Of a stretch of DNA of 64,000 nucleotides, positions 46,065 through 54,172 are shown in pieces. A program made the translations under genes and the position numbers. Within the stretch, counting starts at the first letter, position 1, and each line of letters begins with the position of its first letter. Source of the DNA: Acidisoma silvae (lineage in GTDB: Bacteria; Pseudomonadota; Alphaproteobacteria; Acetobacterales; Acetobacteraceae); assembly GCF_020618775.1 (NCBI RefSeq), contig NZ_JAESVB010000002.1:310001-374000 (forward strand), written 5' to 3'. The notes beneath the pieces are model-generated. The model worked only from the letters and a program-made list of their open reading frames with translations. It had not been told where the DNA came from and made no database searches.

Positions 46065-47624
46065 ATGCCCATCGTGCAACAGGGCGCCATCAACACGACG
46101 GCTCTGGTGGTGCCTGATCTTTACGTGCAGATCGTGCCGCCGCAGACGCTGCTGCTGAACGGTGTGCCGACGGATGTTCTGGGCATCGTCGGCAGCGCCA
46201 GTTGGGGCCCGGTCGGCCAGCCCGTGATCATCGGCAGCATGGCGCAATATGCGACCGGCTTCGGCCCTGTCATGCCGCGCCTTTTTGATATGGGCACGCA
46301 ACTGGCCACAGCCGTGCAGCAGGGCGCGCAGAATTTCCGCTGCGTGCGGGTGACGGACGGCACGGATACGCCAGCGGTGCTGACCGTGCAAAGCGCCATC
46401 ACGCTGACGGCGCTGCACACCGGCAGTTACGGCAATGGCATTGGCGTCTCGCTCTCGGCCGGATCGCAGGCCGGCAGCACGCGCATTACCATCGCCCTGC
46501 CCGGCAATACGCCGGAGGTCTTCGACAATATCACCGGCACGGGCGCTGCTTTGTGGCAGGCCATGGTTCTCGCCATCAATACCGGTAACGGGCCGTTGCG
46601 CGGCGCATCCCAGATTGTGACGGCCATCTATGCCGGTGGGACGGCCGCGCCCGTTACCGGCAGCATCAGTTTCGTGACCGGAACGCCGGGCACTGACGGC
46701 GCGAGCGCTGTAACCGCCGCCAATCTGATCGGACAGGACAGCGTGCCTCGCACCGGCATGTATGCCCTGCGCGGCCAAGGCTGTTCCGTCGCCCTGCTGG
46801 CGGATGCCAGCGACAGCAGCCAATATACGGTGCAGGCGGAGTTCGGCCTGTCGGAAGGGATCTATATGATCCTGACCGGCCCTTCCGGCGATACGACAGA
46901 GAATGCCGTCAGCATCAAGGCGGCCGCCGGCCTGGATAGCTATGCCGCCAAGCTGATGTTCGGCGACTGGCTGTATTGGAATGATCAGGTCAACGCGCAA
47001 CTGCGCCTGGTGTCACCGCAAGGCTTCGCGGCCGGGCGGCTGATCAATCTCTCCCCCGAGCAATCCAGCCTCAACAAGGCGCTGTACAGCATTGCCGGCA
47101 GCCAGCGCAGCGGCACCGTCAGTTCCGGCCAGGCCAGCACCTATTCCAGCGCCGAGCTTCAGCTGCTGTTTCAGAACGGCATCGACGTCATCTGCAATCC
47201 GCAGCCGGGCGGCAGCTATTGGGGCGTGCGCTGCGGCCATAATTCCTCGTCGAACGCCGCCGTGAATGGCGACAATTATACGCGGATGACGAATTACATC
47301 GCCGCTACGCTCTCTGCCGGCATGGGGCTTTACGTCGGGCAGGTCATCAACAGCACGCTGTTCCAGAACGTCCGCGCGACGCTACTGTCTTTCCTGCAAG
47401 CCATGCTGACGGAGGGATTGCTGGGCAGCATCGACGGCAGCCAGCCCTTCTCTGTTGTCTGCGATCTGTCCAACAACCCCGCCAGCCGCACGGCGCTCGG
47501 CTATGTGCAGGCCGATGTCCAGGTTCAGTACCAGGGCATCAATGAGAAATTCATCGTCAATGTCGAAGGCGGTCAGACGGTGCAGATCACCAGCCAGACT
47601 TTGGCGAGCCGCCCCAATTTGTAA
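46065..47624 (+). CDS. Contractile tail sheath protein (P2 FI-like)
   Basis: This 519-aa sheath protein surrounds the tail tube and shortens when the tail fires. It begins MPIVQQGAINTTALVVPDLY and has the sheath pattern VLGIVGSASWGPVGQPVIIG, MGTQLATAVQQGAQNFRCVR, AGRLINLSPEQSSLNKALYS and TALGYVQADVQVQYQGINEK at the C-terminal interlocking arm. AAGGAAG precedes the ATG. It is followed by the tube and chaperone genes in the P2 order. A related protein with an added domain is at 61.1 kb. Confidence 0.9.
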   Translation: MPIVQQGAINTTALVVPDLYVQIVPPQTLLLNGVPTDVLGIVGSASWGPVGQPVIIGSMAQYATGFGPVMPRLFDMGTQLATAVQQGAQNFRCVRVTDGTDTPAVLTVQSAITLTALHTGSYGNGIGVSLSAGSQAGSTRITIALPGNTPEVFDNITGTGAALWQAMVLAINTGNGPLRGASQIVTAIYAGGTAAPVTGSISFVTGTPGTDGASAVTAANLIGQDSVPRTGMYALRGQGCSVALLADASDSSQYTVQAEFGLSEGIYMILTGPSGDTTENAVSIKAAAGLDSYAAKLMFGDWLYWNDQVNAQLRLVSPQGFAAGRLINLSPEQSSLNKALYSIAGSQRSGTVSSGQASTYSSAELQLLFQNGIDVICNPQPGGSYWGVRCGHNSSSNAAVNGDNYTRMTNYIAATLSAGMGLYVGQVINSTLFQNVRATLLSFLQAMLTEGLLGSIDGSQPFSVVCDLSNNPASRTALGYVQADVQVQYQGINEKFIVNVEGGQTVQITSQTLASRPNL

Positions 47625-47639
47625 CGGAGCATAGGCACC

Positions 47640-48071
47640 ATGGCTCTCAACAGCTTTTCCACAGGCAAGGACTGCCAGGTTGTCGTTCTGGGGCCTTTCG
47701 GTCGCGTCGACCTGGACCATGTCACCGGTTTCGAAAGCCGGCAGATGACGGCGGCCATTCGGGTCGACAGGATGGACGGCACCATGCTGGGCGCGGAACT
47801 ACCCAAGGGCTGGGAAGGTGCTTTCGATCTGGAGCGCGGGTCTTCTGCCGCCGACGACATGCTGGCGCAGATCGAGCAGAGCTATCTGGCCGGGACCACG
47901 CCGGCCGCCGGCACGCTGTATCAATATATCGACGAGGTGGACGGATCGACGTCCACCTATCAGTTCAGCACGGTCGTTTTCAAGCTCGCCTCGTCCGGTC
48001 TGTATAAGGGCGATGCCAGCGTGAAGCAGCGGCTGGAATTTTTTGCCACCAGCCGCAGCCGCGTATCATGA
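47640..48071 (+). CDS. Tail tube protein (P2 FII-like)
   Basis: This 143-aa protein makes the rigid inner tube of the contractile tail. It begins MALNSFSTGKDCQVVVLGPF and contains GFESRQMTAAIRVDRMDGTM and YLAGTTPAAGTLYQYIDEVD, a beta-rich pattern typical of tube proteins. Length is close to the family. Its stop overlaps the next gene by 4 bp (ATGA). It lies between sheath and chaperone, as in P2. Confidence 0.85.
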   Translation: MALNSFSTGKDCQVVVLGPFGRVDLDHVTGFESRQMTAAIRVDRMDGTMLGAELPKGWEGAFDLERGSSAADDMLAQIEQSYLAGTTPAAGTLYQYIDEVDGSTSTYQFSTVVFKLASSGLYKGDASVKQRLEFFATSRSRVS

Positions 48072-48379
48072 ACACGCAGATGGACACGATCGACGTGACC
48101 GGGCGTGTGTTGACGGTGCGCCAGCCCCAGGTGCTGGACCAGTTGCGCCTGTTCAAATCCGTAGGGCCCGTTCTGGCGCAAAACCAGCCTTATCTCGGGA
48201 TGGCCATGGTCGCTTGCGCCGTCACCGCCATTGACGGCGTGCCGGTGCCGACACCGGCCAACGAATACCAGATCGAAAGCCTGATTCAGAGGCTGGGCGA
48301 TGCCGGGCTGCGCGCTGCCGGCGCCGTTCTGGACCCTTCGCCGAGCGATGACGAGGTGCGAGAGCAAGCGGGAAACTGA
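48068..48379 (+). CDS. Tail assembly chaperone, short form (E-like)
   Basis: This 103-aa protein is the short product of a two-frame gene. Its sequence MNTQMDTIDVTGRVLTVRQP with QLRLFKSVGPVLAQNQPYLG fits small tail chaperones that coat the tape measure during assembly. The last codons are GCG GGA AAC before TGA, and the run GGGAAAC at 48370-48376 is a standard slippery site. A fraction of ribosomes would slip back one base and continue to 48543, making a 158-aa long form. Confidence 0.85.
   Translation: MNTQMDTIDVTGRVLTVRQPQVLDQLRLFKSVGPVLAQNQPYLGMAMVACAVTAIDGVPVPTPANEYQIESLIQRLGDAGLRAAGAVLDPSPSDDEVREQAGN
48370..48376 (+). other. Programmed -1 ribosomal frameshift site GGGAAAC
   Basis: G-GGA-AAC fits the X-XXY-YYZ pattern in the reading frame of the E-like gene and lies directly before its stop (48377). 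After slipping, the message continues as CTG AGC CGG and onward to 48543, adding 55 codons. Lambda G/GT uses the close relative GGGAAAG. Confidence 0.8.
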
Positions 48380-48543
48380 GCCGGCACCGCGATCTGATCG
48401 AGTGCCTTTTTCTCGTGAAGAGCGGGGTGCCCTTCGACATCGCCTTTTCGCTGCCGCTGATCGACCGGCGCGCCTTTACCGTCGCCTTGGGAGAGATGGA
48501 CGGCGGCCGCTACGACTGGGACAGGCTGGGTTGGGAGGCTTGA
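48377..48543 (+). CDS. E' extension of the tail chaperone (frameshift product part)
   Basis: In the -1 frame after the slippery site, LSRHRDLIECLFLVKSGVPF is followed by DIAFSLPLIDRRAFTVALGE and then MDGGRYDWDRLGWEA, ending at a TGA at 48541-48543. It has no start of its own. This is a translated segment of the fused E-E' product, and its GGRYDWDRLGW end resembles other E' or GT tails. It would link the chaperone to the tape measure. Confidence 0.75.
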
Positions 48544-48546
48544 AAG

Positions 48547-48849
48547 ATGCACGACCTGCGCCGCCTGCTGAGGCTGGACTGGGATGAGATCGGCCAGAGC
48601 CTTTTGCGAACCGCCGTGCAGCATCTGAGGGAAGCCGCATTGCAGCGCGCGGATGCGCCGGATGACGCCATCGCCATAACACAGACAGCGCCAGACCGGC
48701 TGCGCCTCTCCATCACGGCGCGGGAACTCATCCGTCGGGAACAGGGGGATGCCGCGCACGCACCGCAGCCTTTTCTGGACCCCACCGCGCAGGATCGCGG
48801 ACAGCTTCGTGACGCGCTGACCGCGCAACTGGAAAGGGACGTCGGTTGA
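48547..48849 (+). CDS. Small phage tail protein of unknown function
   Basis: This 100-aa protein starts MHDLRRLLRLDWDEIGQSLL with HLREAALQRADAPDDAIAIT and ends with LRDALTAQLERDVG. It has a helical profile without recognised motifs. It starts 4 bp after the E' stop and overlaps the next gene by 4 bp (TTGA). The place between chaperone and tape measure is not filled in P2. A short tape-measure partner is possible. Confidence 0.55.
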   Translation: MHDLRRLLRLDWDEIGQSLLRTAVQHLREAALQRADAPDDAIAITQTAPDRLRLSITARELIRREQGDAAHAPQPFLDPTAQDRGQLRDALTAQLERDVG

Positions 48850-50039
48850 GCGATATCGAGAGCATCGGCCTGTCCCTGGTGCTGGACAATGGCGTGGCGG
48901 AAGGGCTGCGCAGGTTGCAACAGGATCTGGCCGCCTTTGATCGGGCGACCGGTGATCGCGCGGCGCAGATGCAAAAACTGGCAACCACTCATCTGCCGCG
49001 CTACCACGCACCATCCGTAAATAAGGCGTCGGCCGAACGGCCTGCGGCGCCGCCAGCTGCCGCCATCGAAACCGCAGCGCTTGCCGCCCCTGTCGCGGGG
49101 CCGGCATGGCTGCCGCCGGTGATCAGGCCGGCCGTCCCAGCGCCGCCGATGTGGCAAAGCAGGCCGGTTGCCGCGTTGCCCGCGCCGCGCGCGGCCGAGG
49201 TTGTGAGACAGTCCGCGCCGCGTTCGCAGATTGCCCCTTTAACGCCGTCGCCGCTGGTCACTCCCCCGTCTTCGGGGGCACCGCCAAGACCGAAATTAGC
49301 CATTAGCCTGACGCCCGCTATGCCGCCTAAGCCTGCGCCACAGAGTGAGCCGTCTGTCCCGCCGTCCCAGCCGGCCCGCGTTTCACCGCCGACCGTCGCC
49401 ACTCCCAAGCCACCCGATACACCTCCAATACCCGCTATCGCAGCACCCAGTCGCGCGACAGCGCCGGCCGCCCCCGTCATCCAACGTCCGGCGCCGACAC
49501 CGCCGTTGCCGGCGCAGCGCGTCGCCTTGTCCATCATGCGACCCAAAGAGCCGTCGCCTACGGTGACGCTGACACCGCAAGCACCCGCCGCACCATCGGC
49601 ACCACAACCGCTGAAGCCAAAGGTGTTCGCGTCCGCTGATCAAGAACGTCCGGAGGCAAGACAACAGGAAGCCGCGGCGACGCCCTCGCCACGACCAAGG
49701 ATCGCGCCCGTTGTCAGTGCCGCGCCCATCCGGCCGGCAGCGCCCCCGCCCTTGATGTCGCAGGCCGCCACACCCATCAGGATTGCCGCTGAGCGCCCGC
49801 CAACGACGCCACGACCGGCCATCACCCCGCCTCCGCCACATCCGCCGGAGCACACCCGGCCGCCGCCCGAGCCGGAAGCGCCGCAAACGGCAAGCCTGCA
49901 AGGTGATCTGGTCATCGACGGCGCGCAGATGGGCCGCTGGCTTGCCGACGCCATGGGCCGGCAGGCGGCCAGACCGCCCACAAGCGCACGCCGTTTCAAT
50001 AGCCGCATGGCGCCCATCTGGCCCGGACTAGCCGGCTGA
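48846..50039 (+). CDS. Tape-measure-position protein, proline-rich
   Basis: This 397-aa protein starts at a TTG that overlaps the previous stop (TTGA). Residues 1-45 (GLSLVLDNGVAEGLRRLQQD) look like the start of a tape measure. Residues 55-340 are a long Pro/Ala-rich disordered linker, with many PP and AP pairs and no helix. The end, ASLQGDLVIDGAQMGRWLAD then ARRFNSRMAPIWPG, is again globular. Tape measures are normally long helical proteins, so this may be a replaced or deleted one, giving a very short tail. Confidence 0.55.
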   Translation: MSDIESIGLSLVLDNGVAEGLRRLQQDLAAFDRATGDRAAQMQKLATTHLPRYHAPSVNKASAERPAAPPAAAIETAALAAPVAGPAWLPPVIRPAVPAPPMWQSRPVAALPAPRAAEVVRQSAPRSQIAPLTPSPLVTPPSSGAPPRPKLAISLTPAMPPKPAPQSEPSVPPSQPARVSPPTVATPKPPDTPPIPAIAAPSRATAPAAPVIQRPAPTPPLPAQRVALSIMRPKEPSPTVTLTPQAPAAPSAPQPLKPKVFASADQERPEARQQEAAATPSPRPRIAPVVSAAPIRPAAPPPLMSQAATPIRIAAERPPTTPRPAITPPPPHPPEHTRPPPEPEAPQTASLQGDLVIDGAQMGRWLADAMGRQAARPPTSARRFNSRMAPIWPGLAG

Positions 50040-50058
50040 CCTTTCGAGAATTTTTGCC

Positions 50059-50799
50059 ATGACAACGACCGTCACGCTCGGCCCCTATACGCTGAGCGCC
50101 TTCGAAATTCCGACTGCCATTCATTATGGCGGCCGCCAGCGCCTGGCCGTGCATGACCTGCCGGGCGGGGGCCGGGTGACCGATGTGCTGGGCGGCAGCG
50201 ACAGCGACATCACCTTCAGCGGCATCATCTCCGGCCAGGATGCCGATACCAAAGCCCAGCTTCTGGACGCGCTGCGCATCTCGGGCCTGACCGTACCGCT
50301 ATTTTGATCGGAACAGTATTTCATCGTCATTCTGGCTGAAGCGAACTTCGACTATCGCAAGCCCTGGTGGATTCCCTATCAGCTGCGCTGTTCGGTGCAG
50401 AGCAATCTTGTCTATGGCGTGGCGGCCAAGGCAGTCTCCATCGCAGCAAGTGTGGCTGCCGATCTGACGACTGCGGCGAGCCTTCTGCCCTCGCCTGTCG
50501 CAAGTCTGGGGCTTGCGCAATCTACCACAGCGACAGCCGGCGGCACCACCCTCGGCAGCAGCGCCTATGGGCAGAATGTTGCGGCCGTGACGGCCGCACA
50601 GACCGATCTGGCCGGGCAGGTTGCCACGACGGGCGCAGCCTTGCCGGATTTCGACCTCAGCTTGGCAGGCACGGAACCGACCGCTGCCCCGGCCTCCGTC
50701 ACCGCAATAACGGCCAGTGCAGGCCAGCTGGCATCGCTGACCGCCGCGCAATCCTATCTCGGCCGCGGGTTAAGCACACTGACCGCAATCGGGAGCTGA
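50059..50799 (+). pseudogene. Tail protein U-like, interrupted by TGA
   Basis: The frame starts at 50059 (MTTTVTLGPYTLSAFEIPTA) and continues past an in-frame TGA at 50305-50307 in the same frame to 50799. After it the sense reads SEQYFIVILAEANFDYRKPW, WIPYQLRCSVQSNLVYGVAA and onward to TLTAIGS. A single TGG-to-TGA change would explain it, since VPLFWSEQYF reads smoothly. The order T, U, X, D in P2 puts the U protein here. The rest, rich in Thr/Ala, is an unusual extension. Tail completion may fail without the full protein. Confidence 0.7.
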
Positions 50800-50805
50800 C
50801 ACAGC

Positions 50806-50991
50806 ATGACCACGATCACGGTCGCGGGCGGCGACCTCTTTCATATTGCCGCCTCAAGATTGGGCGATGCGACGCAATGGATTCGCATCGCGCAATTGAA
50901 CAGGCTGGAAGACCCGATGCTGAGCGGTGTCACGGTGCTGATGCTGCCGCCGATGAACCCTTCCGCTGGAGGCGGCATTGCCGATCAATAG
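50806..50991 (+). CDS. LysM tail protein X-like
   Basis: This 61-aa protein is a single LysM domain: TITVAGGDLFHIAASRLGDA, TQWIRIAQLNRLEDPMLSG, VTVLMLPPMNPSAGGG. It matches the size and place of P2 gpX, a small baseplate/tube hub part whose LysM fold may bind peptidoglycan or the tape measure. GGGAG precedes the ATG. It overlaps the next gene start by 14 bp. Confidence 0.82.
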   Translation: MTTITVAGGDLFHIAASRLGDATQWIRIAQLNRLEDPMLSGVTVLMLPPMNPSAGGGIADQ

Positions 50992-52087
50992 CGGCGCGCA
51001 ATCCCGCTCGGTCCATATTCAGCTGCTGATCAACGGAGAGGCTGTGGCGGGCGTTGAGGAAGCCGAAATCTGCACCAGCAATCACCAGATATCCGGCTGG
51101 TTCCGCCTGCTTCTGGCACTCGGGCGCGACGCATCCTTCCCCGCCGCCCGTTTCAGCACGCTGACGGATGCGCAGGCCGATATTCGTGTTGGCTTGGCAC
51201 CAGCCGGCATGCCGCCTGTCGCAGCCATCTGGCAAAACCTGATCACGGGCCCGATCGACGAAATCGCGATCGACATGGTGGCTGGCACCGTGCAACTGAC
51301 AGGGCGGGATTTCAGCGCATTGCTGATCGACACGCTATCGGCGGAGAGTTTCGTCAACCAGACCGCCAGCGAAATAGCGCAGACATTGGCCATGCGTCAT
51401 GGCCTGAACCCCAAGGTGACTGCAACCGTAACCCCGGTCGGCCGCTATTACCAGGACGGCCACAGCATCCTGTCGCTCTATCAGTCCAGCAAGACTGTCA
51501 CGGAATGGGACTTGCTCTGCGCGCTGGCCGAAGCAGAAGGCTATGATCTTTTCGTGCAAGGCCAAAGCCTGACCTTCGCGCCGCCCCTCACCGCACAGCT
51601 GCCGGCGGTCTGGCAATGGATGCCGGGCGGCACCGGCTGCAGCACGATGACCGCCTTGCGGATGGAGCGCAGCCTGGCCCTTGCCCGCGATATCCTTGTC
51701 ACCGTGCAAAGCTGGAATAGCCGGCAGCAGACAATGATCACGCAAACCGTACATGCTTCGGCGTCCAGCACCGTGCGAAATGCCAGAACCTCGACCAATG
51801 CAACCGCATCGACCTATGTGCTGCTGCGGCCCAATCTGACCGCCGAGCAGGCGATGAACCTGGCAGCGCTGACGCTGGCCGATCTCAGCCGGCATGAACG
51901 CGTGGTAACCGCCACCATGCCGGGTGATCTGTCACTCAGCCCCCGGGCGCTCGTGACGCTACAAGGCACCGGCACCGCTTTCGATCAGACCTATGTGGTG
52001 GATGAAGTCCTGCGCCGCGTCTCGCTACAGGACGGCTTTGTACAAACCGTGCGTGCCGTGAATACGCCGCTGGTGCAAAATCCATGA
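50978..52087 (+). CDS. Baseplate hub protein (late control D-like)
   Basis: This 369-aa protein corresponds to P2 gpD / T4 gp27, the hub of the baseplate. It begins at a TTG (MPINSGAQSRSVHIQLLING), which overlaps gene X. VQLTGRDFSALLIDTLSAES, FVNQTASEIAQTLAMRHGLN and TVTEWDLLCALAEAEGYDLF are the D-type core, and VVTATMPGDLSLSPRALVTL is in the C-terminal barrel. The stop overlaps gene V by 4 bp. It holds the spike at the tip of the tube. Confidence 0.86.
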   Translation: MPINSGAQSRSVHIQLLINGEAVAGVEEAEICTSNHQISGWFRLLLALGRDASFPAARFSTLTDAQADIRVGLAPAGMPPVAAIWQNLITGPIDEIAIDMVAGTVQLTGRDFSALLIDTLSAESFVNQTASEIAQTLAMRHGLNPKVTATVTPVGRYYQDGHSILSLYQSSKTVTEWDLLCALAEAEGYDLFVQGQSLTFAPPLTAQLPAVWQWMPGGTGCSTMTALRMERSLALARDILVTVQSWNSRQQTMITQTVHASASSTVRNARTSTNATASTYVLLRPNLTAEQAMNLAALTLADLSRHERVVTATMPGDLSLSPRALVTLQGTGTAFDQTYVVDEVLRRVSLQDGFVQTVRAVNTPLVQNP

Positions 52088-52656
52088 TGGAACTCTGGAC
52101 GAATGCAATGCGCGCCCAGGCCAGTGCCATCAGCGGTGCGGCGGGTCAGTTGCGCTGTGGGCTGGTGCAATCGGTCGATCCCACAAGCTATTGCGTGAAA
52201 GTGACATTGCAGCCGGAAGGCGTTTTGACCGGCTGGCTGCCGGTCTGCAGCCAATGGGCCGGCGGCGGTTGGGGTATTGTGGCCTTGCCATCGCCCGGCC
52301 AACAGGTGGTTGTTCTGGCGCAGGAGGGACATGCCGAGCATGGCATCGTGCTCGGGACTCTGTTCTCATTACAGGCCATGCCACCGAACGCGCCGGTGGG
52401 CGAGTTTTGGCTTGTCCACGCCACCGGCTCCTATCTGAAGCTGCTTAATGACGGCAGCATCGAGGGCAAGGCGACCGTCTGGAACCTGCTTGGTCCGGTG
52501 AATATTCAGGGCGATGTCACCGTCAGCGGCGATATCACGGACAAGAGCGGCGCGCACGGGTCACTGCAGCAGTTGCGGCAGATCTATGACGAGCACACCC
52601 ATCCAGACGTGCAGAACGGATCCGGCAATACCGGTCTACCCAACCCACAGGCTTAA
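52084..52656 (+). CDS. Baseplate spike protein V-like
   Basis: This 190-aa protein is a P2 gpV-like tail spike. The N-terminal OB-fold-like part includes YCVKVTLQPEGVLTGWLPVC and GGGWGIVALPSPGQQVVVLA, then a beta-helix-like stretch, VNIQGDVTVSGDITDKSGAH, with a histidine-rich tip DEHTHPDVQNGSG that binds a metal ion in homologues. It would pierce the cell envelope. It overlaps gene D by 4 bp and precedes the wedge gene by 3 bp. Confidence 0.87.
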   Translation: MMELWTNAMRAQASAISGAAGQLRCGLVQSVDPTSYCVKVTLQPEGVLTGWLPVCSQWAGGGWGIVALPSPGQQVVVLAQEGHAEHGIVLGTLFSLQAMPPNAPVGEFWLVHATGSYLKLLNDGSIEGKATVWNLLGPVNIQGDVTVSGDITDKSGAHGSLQQLRQIYDEHTHPDVQNGSGNTGLPNPQA

Positions 52657-52659
52657 AGC

Positions 52660-53025
52660 ATGTCAGACCTCGATCTTGTCTTTGGCGGTGACCTCGCGGT
52701 CGCGGCGCATGGCGATCTGGCTGCGGCCGGCGGCAGCGCCCTCGGGCAGCAGCGCGTGTTGCGCCGGCTACTGACCAATGCCGGAGACTATATCTGGCAA
52801 TTGACCTACGGCGCCGGCCTGCCGGCGATGATCGGACAGCCGGCACAGGCTACCGGCATTGCCGGATTGGTCAAAAGCCAGATCTTTCTTGAAAGCGCCG
52901 TCGCGCGCAGCCCAGCCCCATCCGTGACCGTCGAAGCCGATGGCAGCATCGTCTCTCTCACCGTCAGCTACAGCGATGCCAATGACGCGAGCGCCCAGGC
53001 GGTCGGCGTCACAGTATCGGCTTGA
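52660..53025 (+). CDS. Baseplate wedge protein W-like (gp25 family)
   Basis: This 121-aa protein matches the gp25/W family of baseplate wedges. It begins MSDLDLVFGGDLAVAAHGDL with GQQRVLRRLLTNAGDYIWQL and TYGAGLPAMIGQPAQATG, then a beta-sheet end in VSLTVSYSDANDAS. This family joins the baseplate to the sheath and starts sheath assembly. It directly precedes gene J, as in P2. Confidence 0.85.
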   Translation: MSDLDLVFGGDLAVAAHGDLAAAGGSALGQQRVLRRLLTNAGDYIWQLTYGAGLPAMIGQPAQATGIAGLVKSQIFLESAVARSPAPSVTVEADGSIVSLTVSYSDANDASAQAVGVTVSA

Positions 53026-53036
53026 AGGGCGCCATC

Positions 53037-54161
53037 ATGCAGCTATCGCTTCAGAATTTCACGACGCTTGTCGAACAGGCCGCCGCCGCCGTGCAAGCCA
53101 GCGCATCCCGGCTGCTGGATTTCAGCGTCGGGTCGGTATTGCGCGCAATTTTGGAGGCGAATGCCTCTCTGGCCTTGTGGCTGCAATGGCTGATTCTATT
53201 GACGTTGCAGACGACGCGGCTGGCGACCAGCAGCGGCGCGGATGCCGACAGTTTCGGCGCCGATTTCGGCTTTACCCGGCTGGCCGCCGTCGCGGCACAG
53301 GGCAGCGTGACCTTCAGCCGCTATACCGCGACGCAAACCGCTTTTGTTCCCGTCGGCGTTACCGTCACGACTGGCGACAATGCAAGCCAGTTTGCGGTGA
53401 CAATAGACACGGGCAATGCGGCCTGGTCAGCAAGCTTGTCCGGCTATGTCATCGGTGCGGGCTTGGCCTCCGTAACCGTGCCGGTGACGGCGGCCGTTGC
53501 GGGCGCCATCGGCAATGTCCAGCCCGGCACGATCACGATGATCGCCAGCGCCATTCCGGGGATCGACACGGTCAGCAACGCCAATGCGCTGACCGGCGGG
53601 CTGGATGCGGAATCGGACAACGCCTTTCGCCTGCGTTTTCAGGGCTTCATCGACAGCCGGACGCGCGCCACCCTGCAAGCTGTGACCTTTGCCGTTCTCA
53701 GCCTGCGGCAGGGCCTTTCCTGCACGGTGCAGGAAAATACCGATGCCGCCGGCAACTATCTGCCCGGCCATTTCGTGGTGACGGTGGATGACGGGTCCGG
53801 CAATCCTGCTGCCAGCCTGCTGGCCGGCGTACAGCGCGCCGTCGACGCCGTGCGGCCTATCGGCTCGACCTTTGCCATTCAAGCACCGGCCCGCATCGCC
53901 GCCGATATCTCGCTCGCCCTCACCTTGGCGGCAGGCGCCGACAGCGCAACCGTCATTGCCGCCGTCAACGCTGCCATCACAACCTATGTCGATGCGCTCG
54001 GTGTCGGCACCCCCCTTCCCTATACGCGCATCGCGCAGCTTGCCTATGACGCCAGCCCGAACGTGCTGAACCTGACCGGTCTGACCCTGCAAGGGAGCAC
54101 TGCGGACCTGACGGCGGCCCCCGGCGCGGTCATCAAACTCGGCACGCTTGCCATTAGCTGA
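53037..54161 (+). CDS. Baseplate J-like protein
   Basis: This 374-aa protein belongs to the Baseplate_J family. It starts MQLSLQNFTTLVEQAAAAVQ and has FSVGSVLRAILEANASLALW, SSGADADSFGADFGFTR (a typical GADLD-type patch), GFTDAESDNAFRLRF-like LTGGLDAESDNAFRLRFQGF, and C-terminal DISLALTLAAGADSATV. A TTG at 53022, overlapping W, is also possible, but the ATG at 53037 is a better start. It forms wedges with I in the baseplate. Confidence 0.86.
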   Translation: MQLSLQNFTTLVEQAAAAVQASASRLLDFSVGSVLRAILEANASLALWLQWLILLTLQTTRLATSSGADADSFGADFGFTRLAAVAAQGSVTFSRYTATQTAFVPVGVTVTTGDNASQFAVTIDTGNAAWSASLSGYVIGAGLASVTVPVTAAVAGAIGNVQPGTITMIASAIPGIDTVSNANALTGGLDAESDNAFRLRFQGFIDSRTRATLQAVTFAVLSLRQGLSCTVQENTDAAGNYLPGHFVVTVDDGSGNPAASLLAGVQRAVDAVRPIGSTFAIQAPARIAADISLALTLAAGADSATVIAAVNAAITTYVDALGVGTPLPYTRIAQLAYDASPNVLNLTGLTLQGSTADLTAAPGAVIKLGTLAIS

Positions 54162-54172
54162 AAGCCCATGGA

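Noticed and set aside
50305-50307. TGA in gene U read as an amino acid (recoding)
   Set aside because: Other genes in the window use TGA as stop, and there is no sign of a recoding signal; a nonsense change or error is simpler.
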